Of a stretch of DNA of 64,000 nucleotides, positions 1 to 7,266 are shown piece after piece. The notes below the pieces were generated by a model. It saw only the letters and a program-made list of their open reading frames with translations, was not told the origin of the DNA and did no database searches. The position numbers and the translations under genes are program-made. Numbering within the stretch: the first letter of the stretch is position 1; every line of letters begins with the position of its first letter. Origin of the DNA: Bacteroidales bacterium UBA5226 (GTDB lineage: Bacteria > Bacteroidota > Bacteroidia > Bacteroidales > UBA932); NCBI GenBank assembly GCA_002409325.1, contig DHUU01000014.1, positions 74,031 to 138,030 on the forward strand, in the 5' to 3' direction.

Positions 1-423
1 GCTTCGGATACCGATTCCTGTTGTCAGCAATACAATGTTCCCATCATCATCGCGAACGGGGGGAAAGCCTTTCCGGGAAGAAGGTTCAAACAGTATGGAA
101 AAGTCGTCCCACAGAAGATCAAGGACCCTCCTGCGGTCTAAAACATTAATTACGTAGTTTACCTTATAACCTTCAGCTGTGCCTTCCAGGTCAAACAGGG
201 AAAGGCTGATGTAGGAAGTCAGCAATAGGCGCGGCCTGTTGACGGCATTTTTATTAACCAGAAGCAGGCCTTCCACGACCCCGTTCATGTGTTTCATTTG
301 AAAATCATAAAGCAGCACACTGTCTTCTGTTTTGAGCAGGGGGTTTACGCCTTCCCAGGGAATTCTGCCGGCAGTTCCGCAGGCTGTCAGGATTAGTGTA
401 AAAAAAATCAGAATATTTTTCAT
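1..423 (-). CDS. DUF3261-like lipoprotein, cut by the window start
   Basis: The reading frame is open from the ATG at 423 to base 1, so only the first 141 codons are present. It begins with a lipoprotein signal (hydrophobic run, then LTAC with Cys at about residue 15), placing the protein on a membrane of the envelope. The rest is beta-rich: a segment VEGLLLVNKNA, then a strand ending in SLSLFDLEG, then RRVLDLLWDDFSILFEP. That order recalls the DUF3261 lipoproteins found in aryl-polyene and flexirubin clusters, whose C-terminal part ends in a similar LL-D-L-P block. The start overlaps the stop of the upstream hotdog gene by 4 bases (ATGA), so the two are co-translated. The family call is from memory of the pattern and is moderate. 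Confidence 0.5.
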   Translation of the reverse strand, partial: MKNILIFFTLILTACGTAGRIPWEGVNPLLKTEDSVLLYDFQMKHMNGVVEGLLLVNKNAVNRPRLLLTSYISLSLFDLEGTAEGYKVNYVINVLDRRRVLDLLWDDFSILFEPSSRKGFPPVRDDDGNIVLLTTGIGIRS

Positions 424-869
424 GCTCCAGATCCGGATATTTTTACCACTTTCAGTTCACCCCTGGCAACAAGCATGTCCTTACAAAATATTTCTGCCTG
501 CAGGACAGAAAAGCCTGGATATTTATAGAGTTCCCGTATTACCGTAAAGATCGGGCTTCCGGAAGGAACCGTTCCATATGTTATAAAAGAGTTGACCGAT
601 CCAACAAAGCCGGGTTCTACCTGCCTTTGATTTTCCAGCCTTTCCAATCCGGCGGCCAGGGCTATGGACTGTGCCGCATGTTCTATCAGGCCTTCTTCAA
701 GAAAATAATCACCGGGACAAAAAAGAGATCCCCTCCGTGGCGTATACCCTGTATAGGAAGCATCGGGCTCACGTCCAAAAAAAGTGTCCACCAATAGTAC
801 GGGCGGCCTGTGGGGAAGGTATTTTAACAGTGCTTCTCCCTGAGACACTATTTTTCGGGAACACTCCAT
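420..869 (-). CDS. Hotdog-fold 3-hydroxyacyl-ACP dehydratase-like protein
   Basis: A 149-residue single hotdog domain resembling FabZ/ApeI/ApeP-type dehydratases, which remove water from 3-hydroxyacyl-ACP. Visible features are the N-terminal LPHRPPVLLVDTF block (family motif P-H-R-P-P-x-x-x-x-D), the helix EHAAQSIALAAG with a Glu-His-Ala-Ala-Gln core, and a late PGFVGSVNSF segment. The ATG at 869 was chosen over an upstream in-frame one at 917 because a promoter box lies between them (887-894). It is the first gene of a leftward operon and overlaps the next gene by 4 bases. With the DUF3261-like neighbour this suggests a specialised fatty-acid-like pathway (aryl polyene, flexirubin) rather than housekeeping FabZ, but the rest of the cluster is outside the window. 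Confidence 0.7.
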   Translation of the reverse strand: MECSRKIVSQGEALLKYLPHRPPVLLVDTFFGREPDASYTGYTPRRGSLFCPGDYFLEEGLIEHAAQSIALAAGLERLENQRQVEPGFVGSVNSFITYGTVPSGSPIFTVIRELYKYPGFSVLQAEIFCKDMLVARGELKVVKISGSGA

Positions 870-886
870 AATGATCTTCAAGTTCA

Positions 887-894
887 CAAAGTTA
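887..894 (-). promoter_or_regulatory. Bacteroidota -7 promoter box for the hotdog gene
   Basis: TAACTTTG on the minus strand, matching TAnnTTTG, 17 bases before the ATG at 869. It sets the start codon, since the alternative ATG at 917 lies upstream of it. Confidence 0.6.
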
Positions 895-1151
895 TGAATA
901 ATTCCTGTTAATCGCACAGTTGTTACTTTATTCCCTTATTATCATGTTGTTATATGAAATGCCACATGCTTATTAATATTTTTTTCGTACTTTCCAAATG
1001 TACTATTGTTTATTATGATCATTTTTACTTTATATTTACAGATTACAATATCCAAAACGTTCAGAACCAAGTTGAATCCACAGAGTTAATTAGTAAAATC
1101 TATACTATAATATATTATTAGTTCCAGATTTATTAACCTAATTGATATTGG

Positions 1152-1643
1152 ATGAAACCAATTGCCGAACTCGTAAAGGACCTTGCCGACCGATACGGCA
1201 GACAGAGGTGTAACCTTTTGCCTATCCTGCAGGGAGTCGTAGAGCAGGAAAAGTATCTTTCAGAGTATTCTATGTTTGAAATAGCGCGTGAACTGGACCT
1301 TCCTGTGACGGAAGTCTATGGCACGGCTACTTTCTATTCTTTTCTGGAGTGCAAGAAAATGGGTAAATACATTATCCGTGTATGCAAAACCATTACTTGC
1401 TCCATGAAAGGAGAACGTCAGATACTGATGGCTATCCAGGATATGCTGAAGATCAAAATCGGAGAAACCACACAGGACGGGAAATTCACCCTTCTGGAAA
1501 CCAACTGTCTGGGGTTTTGCCATAAAGCCCCTGCCATGCTCATTAATAATGAGGTTTATACAGAACTTACTCCCGAAAAAATCCGGGAAATTCTCAGCAG
1601 CTATCTGCATGATAAAATAATAGGAGGTGAACATGTCGGATAA
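1152..1643 (+). CDS. hydC: [FeFe]-hydrogenase subunit HydC (NuoE-like, [2Fe-2S])
   Basis: A 163-residue NuoE-like subunit: an N-terminal helical part followed by a thioredoxin-like [2Fe-2S] domain. The four ligands are visible as C78 and C83 (VCKTITC) and C119 and C123 (NCLGFC). In trimeric NAD-linked hydrogenases HydC passes electrons to or from the FMN subunit HydB. It opens the hydC-hydB-hydA operon, and its last 11 bases overlap hydB. The 280-bp upstream region is very AT-rich and I see no clear TAnnTTTG box in it, so the operon may use a different promoter class. The call is firm from motifs and context. Confidence 0.93.
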   Translation: MKPIAELVKDLADRYGRQRCNLLPILQGVVEQEKYLSEYSMFEIARELDLPVTEVYGTATFYSFLECKKMGKYIIRVCKTITCSMKGERQILMAIQDMLKIKIGETTQDGKFTLLETNCLGFCHKAPAMLINNEVYTELTPEKIREILSSYLHDKIIGGEHVG

Positions 1644-2817
1644 TGATATTGTTAAAAGAGCGGATTTTATTTTCAAAAATGAAAATGATTGGGAAGAAGT
1701 GCTCACCAAGAGCCTGGCACGCACCCCCAACGAACTGATCAACGAACTGATAAGTTCCGAGCTCAAGGGAAGGGGCGGTGCCGGATTCCCTACCGGATTG
1801 AAATGGAAACTTACTTCTGAACTAAAATCGGACGACAAATTCGTCATATGCAATGCCGATGAAGGAGAACCTGGCACCTTCAAGGACCGGGAGATCCTCT
1901 CCAGGGTTCCTTTTAAAGTTTTGACGGCCATTGCCCTCTGTGGTTATGTGATTGGCGCAAAACAAGGTTTTATCTACCTAAGGGGCGAGTATTTCTTCCT
2001 GCAACAGGAATTGAAAAAAGCGATCAGCGAATTTGAATTTTTCTGTAAAGAAATCAAATATGATTTCAAAATAAATATCTTCATGGGCTCGGGTGCGTAC
2101 ATATGCGGAGAAGAGACTGCCCTTTTTGAATCTATGGAAGGAAAACGGGGAGAACCCCGCAACAAGCCACCCTATCCCACTGCTTACGGATACCAGGGAA
2201 AACCCACCGTAATCAACAATGTGGAGACCCTGGCCCACACCTTTACCATCTTCAAATATGGGGCAAAACGCTTTTACGATCTTGGAGTGCAGTTTTCCCG
2301 GGGCACAAAACTTTTCTCTGTTTCGGGCGATACCCCAAAGCCCGGGATCTACGAGCTGGAGCTGGGAATGAGCCTGTCCGACTTTGTCGATGATTTTGGC
2401 GATGACGACACCAAGGCGGTTCAGGTTGGCGGGGCATCCGGATTTCTGGTGCCAAGAAAAAAGTTTTCCGCTACCAGTATAGGATATGAAGGAAAACTGG
2501 TGGGAATATCCCTGCCCACGGGAGGCTCCATGATGCTCTTCAATAGTTCCCGTTCTATGTTCAATGTCCTGGACAATTATCTGAACTTTTTTGCAGAAGA
2601 GTCCTGTGGCCAGTGTACACCCTGCCGGGTTGGCTGTCAACAATTGCTCAAAGGTATCAAAGCAGTGAAAAGGGGGGAGAAACCGGCTTCATATCTGGAC
2701 AAATTACTTAGCCTTGCCGAGACCATGCAGTATACTGCTAAGTGCGGTCTGGGGCAATCCGTTGCCAATTCATTCACTTCTATTGTGGAGAATTTCAGAG
2801 AGGAGATGATTTACTAA
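1633..2817 (+). CDS. hydB: [FeFe]-hydrogenase subunit HydB (NuoF-like, FMN and NAD(H) binding)
   Basis: A 394-residue flavoprotein subunit. It shows the FMN-binding glycine-rich motif GRGGAGFPTGLKW (about 46-58), the NADH-site block GSGAYICGEETAL (about 153-165), and the [4Fe-4S] ligands C325, C328, C331 (SCGQCTPC) plus C371 (KCGLG). It oxidises or reduces NAD(H) in the cytoplasm. The ATG at 1633 was chosen over a GTG at 1627 because AGGAGG (1622-1627) sits just before it. It is NuoF-sized: the extra N-terminal [2Fe-2S] domain and C-terminal two-cluster ferredoxin domain of long HydB proteins (about 600 residues, as in Thermotoga) are absent. That bears on whether the complex bifurcates electrons. 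Confidence 0.93.
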   Translation: MSDNDIVKRADFIFKNENDWEEVLTKSLARTPNELINELISSELKGRGGAGFPTGLKWKLTSELKSDDKFVICNADEGEPGTFKDREILSRVPFKVLTAIALCGYVIGAKQGFIYLRGEYFFLQQELKKAISEFEFFCKEIKYDFKINIFMGSGAYICGEETALFESMEGKRGEPRNKPPYPTAYGYQGKPTVINNVETLAHTFTIFKYGAKRFYDLGVQFSRGTKLFSVSGDTPKPGIYELELGMSLSDFVDDFGDDDTKAVQVGGASGFLVPRKKFSATSIGYEGKLVGISLPTGGSMMLFNSSRSMFNVLDNYLNFFAEESCGQCTPCRVGCQQLLKGIKAVKRGEKPASYLDKLLSLAETMQYTAKCGLGQSVANSFTSIVENFREEMIY

Positions 2818-2835
2818 AGCAGAAAACAGACAACC

Positions 2836-4623
2836 ATGGGAAAGAAAGTTAAAATTACCATAAACGGCCAACCCGTAGAAATTGACAAAGGGACATCCAT
2901 ACTGGATGCGGCCAAGCAGATTGGAGTAATCATCCCCACACTGTGTTACCACAAAGACTTGTGTGTGGCAGGGAATTGCCGGGTATGTATTGTGGAAATT
3001 GCCGGTCAGAAACGCCTGGCACCAGCCTGTGCCACACCCTGTGAAGAAGGGATGGACGTGCTGACAAACACCCACAAGGTAAGGAACTCGCGCAAACACA
3101 TCATAGAGCTCCTCCTCTCGGAACACAACGCAGATTGCACCAGCTGCTACAAGAACGGCAACTGTGAATTGCAGTTACTTGCCTCGGAATTCAAGATCAT
3201 GAACCAGGATTTCATTCATCTTGTGCCATTCCGCAATTACACTATAGACGATTACTCTCCATCCATCATCAAGGATGACAGCAAATGCATCCGTTGCCAG
3301 CGGTGCGTCAGGACATGTGCCGAGCTGCAAAGCGTCAATGCCCTGACCATGGCCCACAAGGGCGAATACGCCCAGGTCACCACGTTCTTTGAAAAATCAA
3401 TGAACGATGTGATTTGCACCAACTGCGGCCAATGCGTGAACCACTGTCCCACCGGGGCCCTGGTGGAAAAGAACTACATTGAAGAAGTTTGGGCTGCCAT
3501 CTCGGACAAAAGCAAATATGTTGTAATCCAGACTGCACCTGCAGTACGTGTGGGCCTGGGTGAGGAATTGGGTTTCGACCCAGGAACCCGTGTCACCGGT
3601 AAAATGGTAGCCGCCCTGAAGCGTCTGGGATTTGATGCGGTTATGGACACCGATTTCACGGCAGACCTGACCATCATGGAGGAAGGCTCTGAATTGCTGT
3701 CCCGCCTGAGAAAAGCACTCGCAGAAAACGACAGGACAATAAAACTTCCAATGGCCACCTCCTGCTCTCCAGGATGGATCAAGTTCATTGAGCACCTGTA
3801 TCCTGAATTCCTGGACCACCTATCCACCTGCAAATCGCCCCAGCAAATGTTCGGTGCCCTGGTCAAGACTTATTATGCAAAAGCCAGAAAACTGGATCCG
3901 GAGAGAATTGTTTCAGTGTCTGTGATGCCTTGTACAGCCAAAAAATTTGAGGCAGCCAGACCTGAAATGCACGACAGCGGATACCGCGATGTGGATTATG
4001 TACTCACAACCCGTGAGCTGGCCATCATGATCAAACAGGCCGGTATTGATTTCACCAGGCTTGAGGAAATGCATTTTGACAGGCTTATGGGAGAGTCCAC
4101 CGGAGCGGGTGTTATTTTCGGTTCCACAGGGGGTGTTATGGAAGCCGCACTCAGGACCGCCTACGAACTGGTCACAGGCAGGGAGGTTCCCTTTGACAAA
4201 CTGAACATTACACCCGTGCGTGGTACGGAAGGGATTCGTGAAGCCAGGGTCAAAATTGAAAAGCCAAAGAAAGAGTGGGCTTTCCTTGACGGGGTGGAAC
4301 TAAAATGTGCCGTTGCCCATGGGCTGGTGAATGCCAAATACATTATGGACAAGGTAAAAGCGGGAAAAGCCGATTACCATTTCGTTGAATTTATGGCCTG
4401 TCCCGGAGGGTGCCTTGGAGGAGGCGGCCAGCCTATCCCGACAAATCCCGATATCCGTCAGCGCAGGGCCATCGCGATTTATGCCGAGGACGAAGGAATG
4501 ACCTTGAGAAAATCGCACGAGAACCCCGAGATCATTAAGATTTACAACGATTTCCTGGGCCACCCCCTGAGCGAAGTATCCCATCACTTATTGCACACTA
4601 AGTACACACCGCGCCGGTTGTAA
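2836..4623 (+). CDS. hydA: [FeFe]-hydrogenase catalytic subunit HydA
   Basis: A 595-residue group A enzyme of the H2-activating trimer. In order: an N-terminal plant-type [2Fe-2S] domain (C37, C48, C51, C65), a His-Cys3 [4Fe-4S] site (H97, C101, C104, C110), a 2x[4Fe-4S] ferredoxin domain (C151/154/157/161 and C194/197/200/204), the H-cluster domain, and a C-terminal small-subunit-like domain ending in KYTPRRL. H-cluster motifs are L1 TSCSPGW (308-314), L2 MPCTAKK (C366) and L3 MACPGGCLGGGGQP (C522, C526). L1 has Ser at 311 where the textbook motif TSCCPxW has a second Cys. HydE, HydF and HydG are not in the window. The gene is followed at once by a strong terminator. Confidence 0.96.
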   Translation: MGKKVKITINGQPVEIDKGTSILDAAKQIGVIIPTLCYHKDLCVAGNCRVCIVEIAGQKRLAPACATPCEEGMDVLTNTHKVRNSRKHIIELLLSEHNADCTSCYKNGNCELQLLASEFKIMNQDFIHLVPFRNYTIDDYSPSIIKDDSKCIRCQRCVRTCAELQSVNALTMAHKGEYAQVTTFFEKSMNDVICTNCGQCVNHCPTGALVEKNYIEEVWAAISDKSKYVVIQTAPAVRVGLGEELGFDPGTRVTGKMVAALKRLGFDAVMDTDFTADLTIMEEGSELLSRLRKALAENDRTIKLPMATSCSPGWIKFIEHLYPEFLDHLSTCKSPQQMFGALVKTYYAKARKLDPERIVSVSVMPCTAKKFEAARPEMHDSGYRDVDYVLTTRELAIMIKQAGIDFTRLEEMHFDRLMGESTGAGVIFGSTGGVMEAALRTAYELVTGREVPFDKLNITPVRGTEGIREARVKIEKPKKEWAFLDGVELKCAVAHGLVNAKYIMDKVKAGKADYHFVEFMACPGGCLGGGGQPIPTNPDIRQRRAIAIYAEDEGMTLRKSHENPEIIKIYNDFLGHPLSEVSHHLLHTKYTPRRL

Positions 4624-4648
4624 CAGACTTATAGCCTCCGTTTAAGGT

Positions 4649-4688
4649 ATGAGACTTACCAAAACGTTTTGGTAAGTCTCATTTTTTT
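4649..4688 (+). terminator. Terminator of the hydCBA operon
   Basis: A perfect palindrome spans 4649-4682 (arm starting ATGAGACTTACC, with no unpaired loop beyond the central ACGT), followed by a T run to 4688. It lies 25 bp after the hydA stop. Confidence 0.88.
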
Positions 4689-4701
4689 GCTCTGATTTTT
4701 G

Positions 4702-4709
4702 TATCTTTG
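4702..4709 (+). promoter_or_regulatory. -7 promoter box for the TspO-like gene
   Basis: TATCTTTG, directly after the hyd terminator and 24 bases before the ATG at 4734. Its position rules out the in-frame TTG at 4707 as a start. Confidence 0.6.
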
Positions 4710-4733
4710 ATTATAACAACAATACCTAATAAT

Positions 4734-5534
4734 ATGAATAACAAATCTTTATCATTTATTAACATCTTACTTTATTTGGGAATGATTGTAGTCAACGCAC
4801 TGGCCAATATCCTTCCCATAAACGGAATGAAAACAGGAGAACTGTCTGACTTCTATCCCAACCTGTTTGTGCCCTCTGGAATGACCTTCTCCATCTGGGG
4901 CGTGATATACGCTTTGTTACTTTTCATGGTTATCTACCAAATGGTTGCAGTTTCCGGTAAAAAGGAGCGTTTTGCACTGAGCAAAAACCAGGGTCTTGTA
5001 TTTGCCCTTACCTGTGTTTTAAATGCGGCCTGGATACTGACGTGGCATTACCAGAAGGTGCTCCTGTCTGTAATTGTTATGATTGGACTGCTGCTGTGCC
5101 TGATTTCGTTGTATAACGGCGTTTTTAACGCAAAGATCCAAAAGGTACCAGCCAGAATTGCATACAGGGTGACCATGAATGTTTACCTGGGTTGGATATC
5201 GGTTGCCATCATTGCCAATATGTCGGCACTGCTTGTTTCCTGGAATTGGAACGGATTCGGCCTGCCGGAAAACGTATGGACCATCATCGTCATGGTTGTT
5301 GGCCTGATCATAGCCGTACTGGTAACGCTAAAAAACCACGTTATTTTTTATCCCCTGGTCTTTGTTTGGGCATATTACGGGATTATTGTTAAGCGTTCTG
5401 CAGACGTAATAGTACATAAGGATATAATTATTACTGCCTGGATAGCTATTGGCCTGCTGGCCCTGCTGATAATTAATTCCCTGGTGCAAGCCTGCAAGGG
5501 GAAAAAGGGGGTCGGCGAACTCTGCCGGGAATAA
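4734..5534 (+). CDS. TspO/MBR-like (tryptophan-rich sensory) membrane protein
   Basis: A 266-residue protein made almost wholly of membrane helices (about seven). The N-terminal part carries NALANILPINGMKTGELSD, then FVPSGMTFSIWGVIYALL, the pattern of the long TspO-like family annotated as tryptophan-rich sensory proteins. Classical TspO binds tetrapyrroles and is about 160 residues; this long form has extra C-terminal helices and its ligand is not known. It has its own promoter box and stands alone between the hydrogenase operon and a convergent metal exporter. No partner is evident. The family assignment is moderately firm; any link to the hydrogenase is only by position. Confidence 0.7.
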   Translation: MNNKSLSFINILLYLGMIVVNALANILPINGMKTGELSDFYPNLFVPSGMTFSIWGVIYALLLFMVIYQMVAVSGKKERFALSKNQGLVFALTCVLNAAWILTWHYQKVLLSVIVMIGLLLCLISLYNGVFNAKIQKVPARIAYRVTMNVYLGWISVAIIANMSALLVSWNWNGFGLPENVWTIIVMVVGLIIAVLVTLKNHVIFYPLVFVWAYYGIIVKRSADVIVHKDIIITAWIAIGLLALLIINSLVQACKGKKGVGELCRE

Positions 5535-5579
5535 TACGGTTTTTGCAGACATTCTCATCGTAACCGGGTGTGTCTTCCG

Positions 5580-5607
5580 GGCCGGGAGTATCTTCCGGCC
5601 TGTTATT
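5580..5607. terminator. Bidirectional terminator between convergent genes
   Basis: Nine-bp stem GGCCGGGAG (5580-5588) with CTTCCGGCC (5592-5600), one G-T pair and a 3-nt loop, followed by a T-rich stretch. It separates the rightward TspO-like gene from the leftward cation exporter. Confidence 0.55.
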
Positions 5608-6513
5608 TTATTTGCGGTCCAGACCGATGTCGTTCATCGAGGCCGGATCTTCCACCGGTTCAATATGGGTAGATACGGTCACCGGCTCGTCAAACAGGCT
5701 CCCAATGGCTTGTTCAATCTGGTCGGCATAGTCATGTCCTTTCTGTACACTCCAGCCACCCGGCACGAGCAGATGCAGGGATATGAACTTGCGTTGTCCC
5801 GCAGACCGGGTCAGTAAGGAGTGGTATTCTATATCCTGCTCTTTCAGAGAATTAAGGTAGATCGTAATTTTTTGTATGTCTTCATCGGGTATGGCCGCAT
5901 CCATAAGGCCGCTGGCAGAACGGCTAATGAGTTTGTATCCGGTGTAAATAATATTGAGTGCCACCAGGATGGCTATAATCGGGTCAATTACAACCCACCC
6001 GGTAAATTTAACCACAATAATACCGGCAATCACACCTGCCGACGTCCATACATCGGTCATCAGGTGCCTGCCATCAGCTTCAAGGATGAGTGATTTGTGC
6101 TTCTTTCCGTTTTTTATCAGCACAACACCAACTGCCAGGTTAACCAAAGAAGCCAACAGAGAAAACAACAATCCGGTATTGATATTCTCCAGCGGCACTG
6201 GTTCAATCAAACGGGCAATGGCTGAGCGGATGATGCTGAATGCTGCTATAAGAATAAGTGATCCTTCAGTTGCACTGGAAAAATATTCGGCCTTGCTGTG
6301 GCCAAATGCATGACCTTCATCGGCCGGTTTTCTGGAAAGATGAAGCATAATGAGTGCAAAGACGGCAGCGAACAGGTTCACCAGCGACTCCAGGGCATCG
6401 GACATGAATCCTATGGACCGGGTTACATGGTACGCATAAAATTTTAGCAGGATGGTGACCACTGCCGCAGCAATGGAGAGATACAAAAAATTTTGCAAAG
6501 GTTTTCTTTTCAT
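5608..6513 (-). CDS. Cation diffusion facilitator (divalent metal efflux)
   Basis: A 301-residue CDF-family exporter of divalent metal ions (Zn, Fe, Mn or Cd) at the inner membrane, driven by proton exchange. About six membrane helices are followed by a cytoplasmic alpha/beta domain of about 90 residues. The transport-site segments are SDALESLVN in helix 2 and HLMTDV in helix 5 (the HxxxD half-site). In helix 2 the expected second Asp is Asn, so the metal preference is hard to guess. FGHSKAEYFSS near residue 75 is the usual GHxKxE loop. Promoter TACTTTTG lies at 6536-6543. It is a single-gene unit. Confidence 0.9.
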   Translation of the reverse strand: MKRKPLQNFLYLSIAAAVVTILLKFYAYHVTRSIGFMSDALESLVNLFAAVFALIMLHLSRKPADEGHAFGHSKAEYFSSATEGSLILIAAFSIIRSAIARLIEPVPLENINTGLLFSLLASLVNLAVGVVLIKNGKKHKSLILEADGRHLMTDVWTSAGVIAGIIVVKFTGWVVIDPIIAILVALNIIYTGYKLISRSASGLMDAAIPDEDIQKITIYLNSLKEQDIEYHSLLTRSAGQRKFISLHLLVPGGWSVQKGHDYADQIEQAIGSLFDEPVTVSTHIEPVEDPASMNDIGLDRK

Positions 6514-6535
6514 TCCTACGCTCTTAATATCCGGA

Positions 6536-6543
6536 CAAAAGTA
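6536..6543 (-). promoter_or_regulatory. -7 promoter box for the cation exporter
   Basis: TACTTTTG on the minus strand, 22 bases before the ATG at 6513; matches TAnnTTTG. Confidence 0.5.
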
Positions 6544-6607
6544 GTTATTTTTAGCAATCAGCGGAACGTAAAGTTCTCTTGGATATCAACCCGGGCGGTT
6601 GCTGCGC

Positions 6608-6659
6608 CATAAAGAACCTGCAGCTTTTTTTGGTTTGCCGAGGCTGCAGTTTCTTAATG
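6608..6659 (-). repeat. Palindromic element, copy C (degenerate)
   Basis: Arms 6608-6624 and 6643-6659 pair over 17 positions with two mismatches, around an 18-nt loop. On the minus strand the loop region reads GCCTCGGCAAA, then an A-rich stretch, then GC. That is the core seen in the two other copies (6984-7053 and 34892-34946). The arm sequence differs from the other copies. Confidence 0.6.
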
Positions 6660-6724
6660 CTGAAGCGAGCTTGCTATTGATGAATGTTCCTGCTCAAATA
6701 CAGCCCGGTGGTTTTTCAAGGCGG

Positions 6725-6746
6725 TGCGCCAAAGTCCTTTGGCGCA
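6725..6746. repeat. Short near-perfect palindrome
   Basis: TGCGCCAAAG (6725-6734) and CTTTGGCGCA (6737-6746) with a 2-nt spacer. No T run follows, so it is not an obvious terminator. Confidence 0.6.
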
Positions 6747-6905
6747 TATAATAGGCTGCTCCGCAGCACCACTCTTATTTGCAACGGCTTTTGAGCCAAC
6801 TGGTTAGCAAAAAATCCCCCGGTTTCTTCTGGCAGTTGATTTTTATATAATTTTTTAATTTGCTGTAAAACAGCTTTATACGAATTATCTACGTCAAAAA
6901 TGGCG

Positions 6906-6921
6906 CAGGAGGTTCCTCCTG
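6906..6921. repeat. Short perfect palindrome
   Basis: CAGGAGG (6906-6912) and CCTCCTG (6915-6921) around TT, in the hairpin-rich spacer. Confidence 0.5.
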
Positions 6922-6983
6922 TTGCCTGTCCGGGGGGCGTTGCTGACGGGCACTACTGGCAGGCACTGCTCCTGGAGGGCCGT

Positions 6984-7053
6984 CGCTTCCACCACTTGGA
7001 ACGGAGAGCCTCGGCAAAAAGAAAAAAGCTCTCCGTTCCAAGTGGTGGAAGCG
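6984..7053 (+). repeat. Palindromic element, copy A (perfect 26-bp arms)
   Basis: Arms 6984-7009 and 7028-7053 are perfectly complementary over 26 bp, with an 18-nt purine-rich loop (CTCGGCAAAAAGAAAAAA). The same core, and partly the same arms (TGGAAC...GAGAGC), recur at 34892-34946, and a degenerate inverted copy lies at 6608-6659. There is no coding capacity and no transposase nearby. It is best described as a dispersed palindromic repeat. Confidence 0.8.
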
Positions 7054-7104
7054 CCCACAGCAGGCAGTAAAAGCAAGGAGAAGCCCCGGCAAACGACCGG
7101 CTAT

Positions 7105-7134
7105 AAAAAAAAGCAGGCATACTTACCTGCTTTT
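7105..7134 (-). terminator. Terminator of tRNA-Leu
   Basis: Read on the minus strand: AAAAGCAGG, an 8-nt loop, CCTGCTTTT and a run of T in total eight long (complement of 7105-7112). It ends the leftward tRNA-Leu transcript a few bases after the gene. Confidence 0.8.
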
Positions 7135-7142
7135 GTGACGCG

Positions 7143-7226
7143 TACCCGGAGCCGGGATCGAACCGGCACAGCCTTGCGGCCACTGGTGTTTGAGACCAGC
7201 GCGTCTACCGATTCCGCCATCCGGGC
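7143..7226 (-). tRNA. tRNA-Leu (anticodon CAA)
   Basis: An 84-nt class II tRNA: acceptor GCCCGGA pairs with TCCGGGT (a G-T pair at 1-72), D arm GGCGGAATCGGTAGACGC, anticodon loop CTCAAAC giving CAA (reads UUG), a long variable arm, and a T arm with GGTTCGATCCC. The discriminator is A; CCA is not encoded. It has its own promoter (7248-7255) and terminator. Confidence 0.93.
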
Positions 7227-7247
7227 ATTTTTGGTAAACGGGGGGAG

Positions 7248-7255
7248 CAAATGTA
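7248..7255 (-). promoter_or_regulatory. -7 promoter box for tRNA-Leu
   Basis: TACATTTG on the minus strand, 21 bases before the tRNA 5' end. Confidence 0.6.
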
Positions 7256-7266
7256 GTTAATTTTTC

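Larger units (their letters stand above)
6544..7104. other. Hairpin-rich intergenic region without a gene
   Basis: About 560 bp with no credible reading frame; the open frames here lack start signals and family likeness. It is dense in inverted repeats: palindromic elements at 6608-6659 and 6984-7053, short palindromes at 6725-6746 and 6906-6921, and a hairpin GCTGT-AAA-ACAGC at 6862-6874. It lies next to a tRNA gene. Nothing protein-coding is seen; it looks like accumulated repeats or a structured RNA region. Confidence 0.6.

Noticed and set aside
1260..1931. 223-codon minus-strand frame over hydC and hydB
   Set aside because: Antisense shadow of two genes with clear motifs; no start signal or family likeness.
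4734..5534. TspO-like gene as a hydrogenase partner
   Set aside because: It is separated from hydA by a strong terminator and has its own promoter; adjacency alone does not support a link.
6862..6874. GCTGT-AAA-ACAGC hairpin as a terminator
   Set aside because: No T run on either side and no gene ending nearby.
6922..7260. Frames of up to 112 codons in the spacer and across tRNA-Leu
   Set aside because: They run through perfect palindromes and the tRNA; composition is repeat-driven and there is no promoter or family match.
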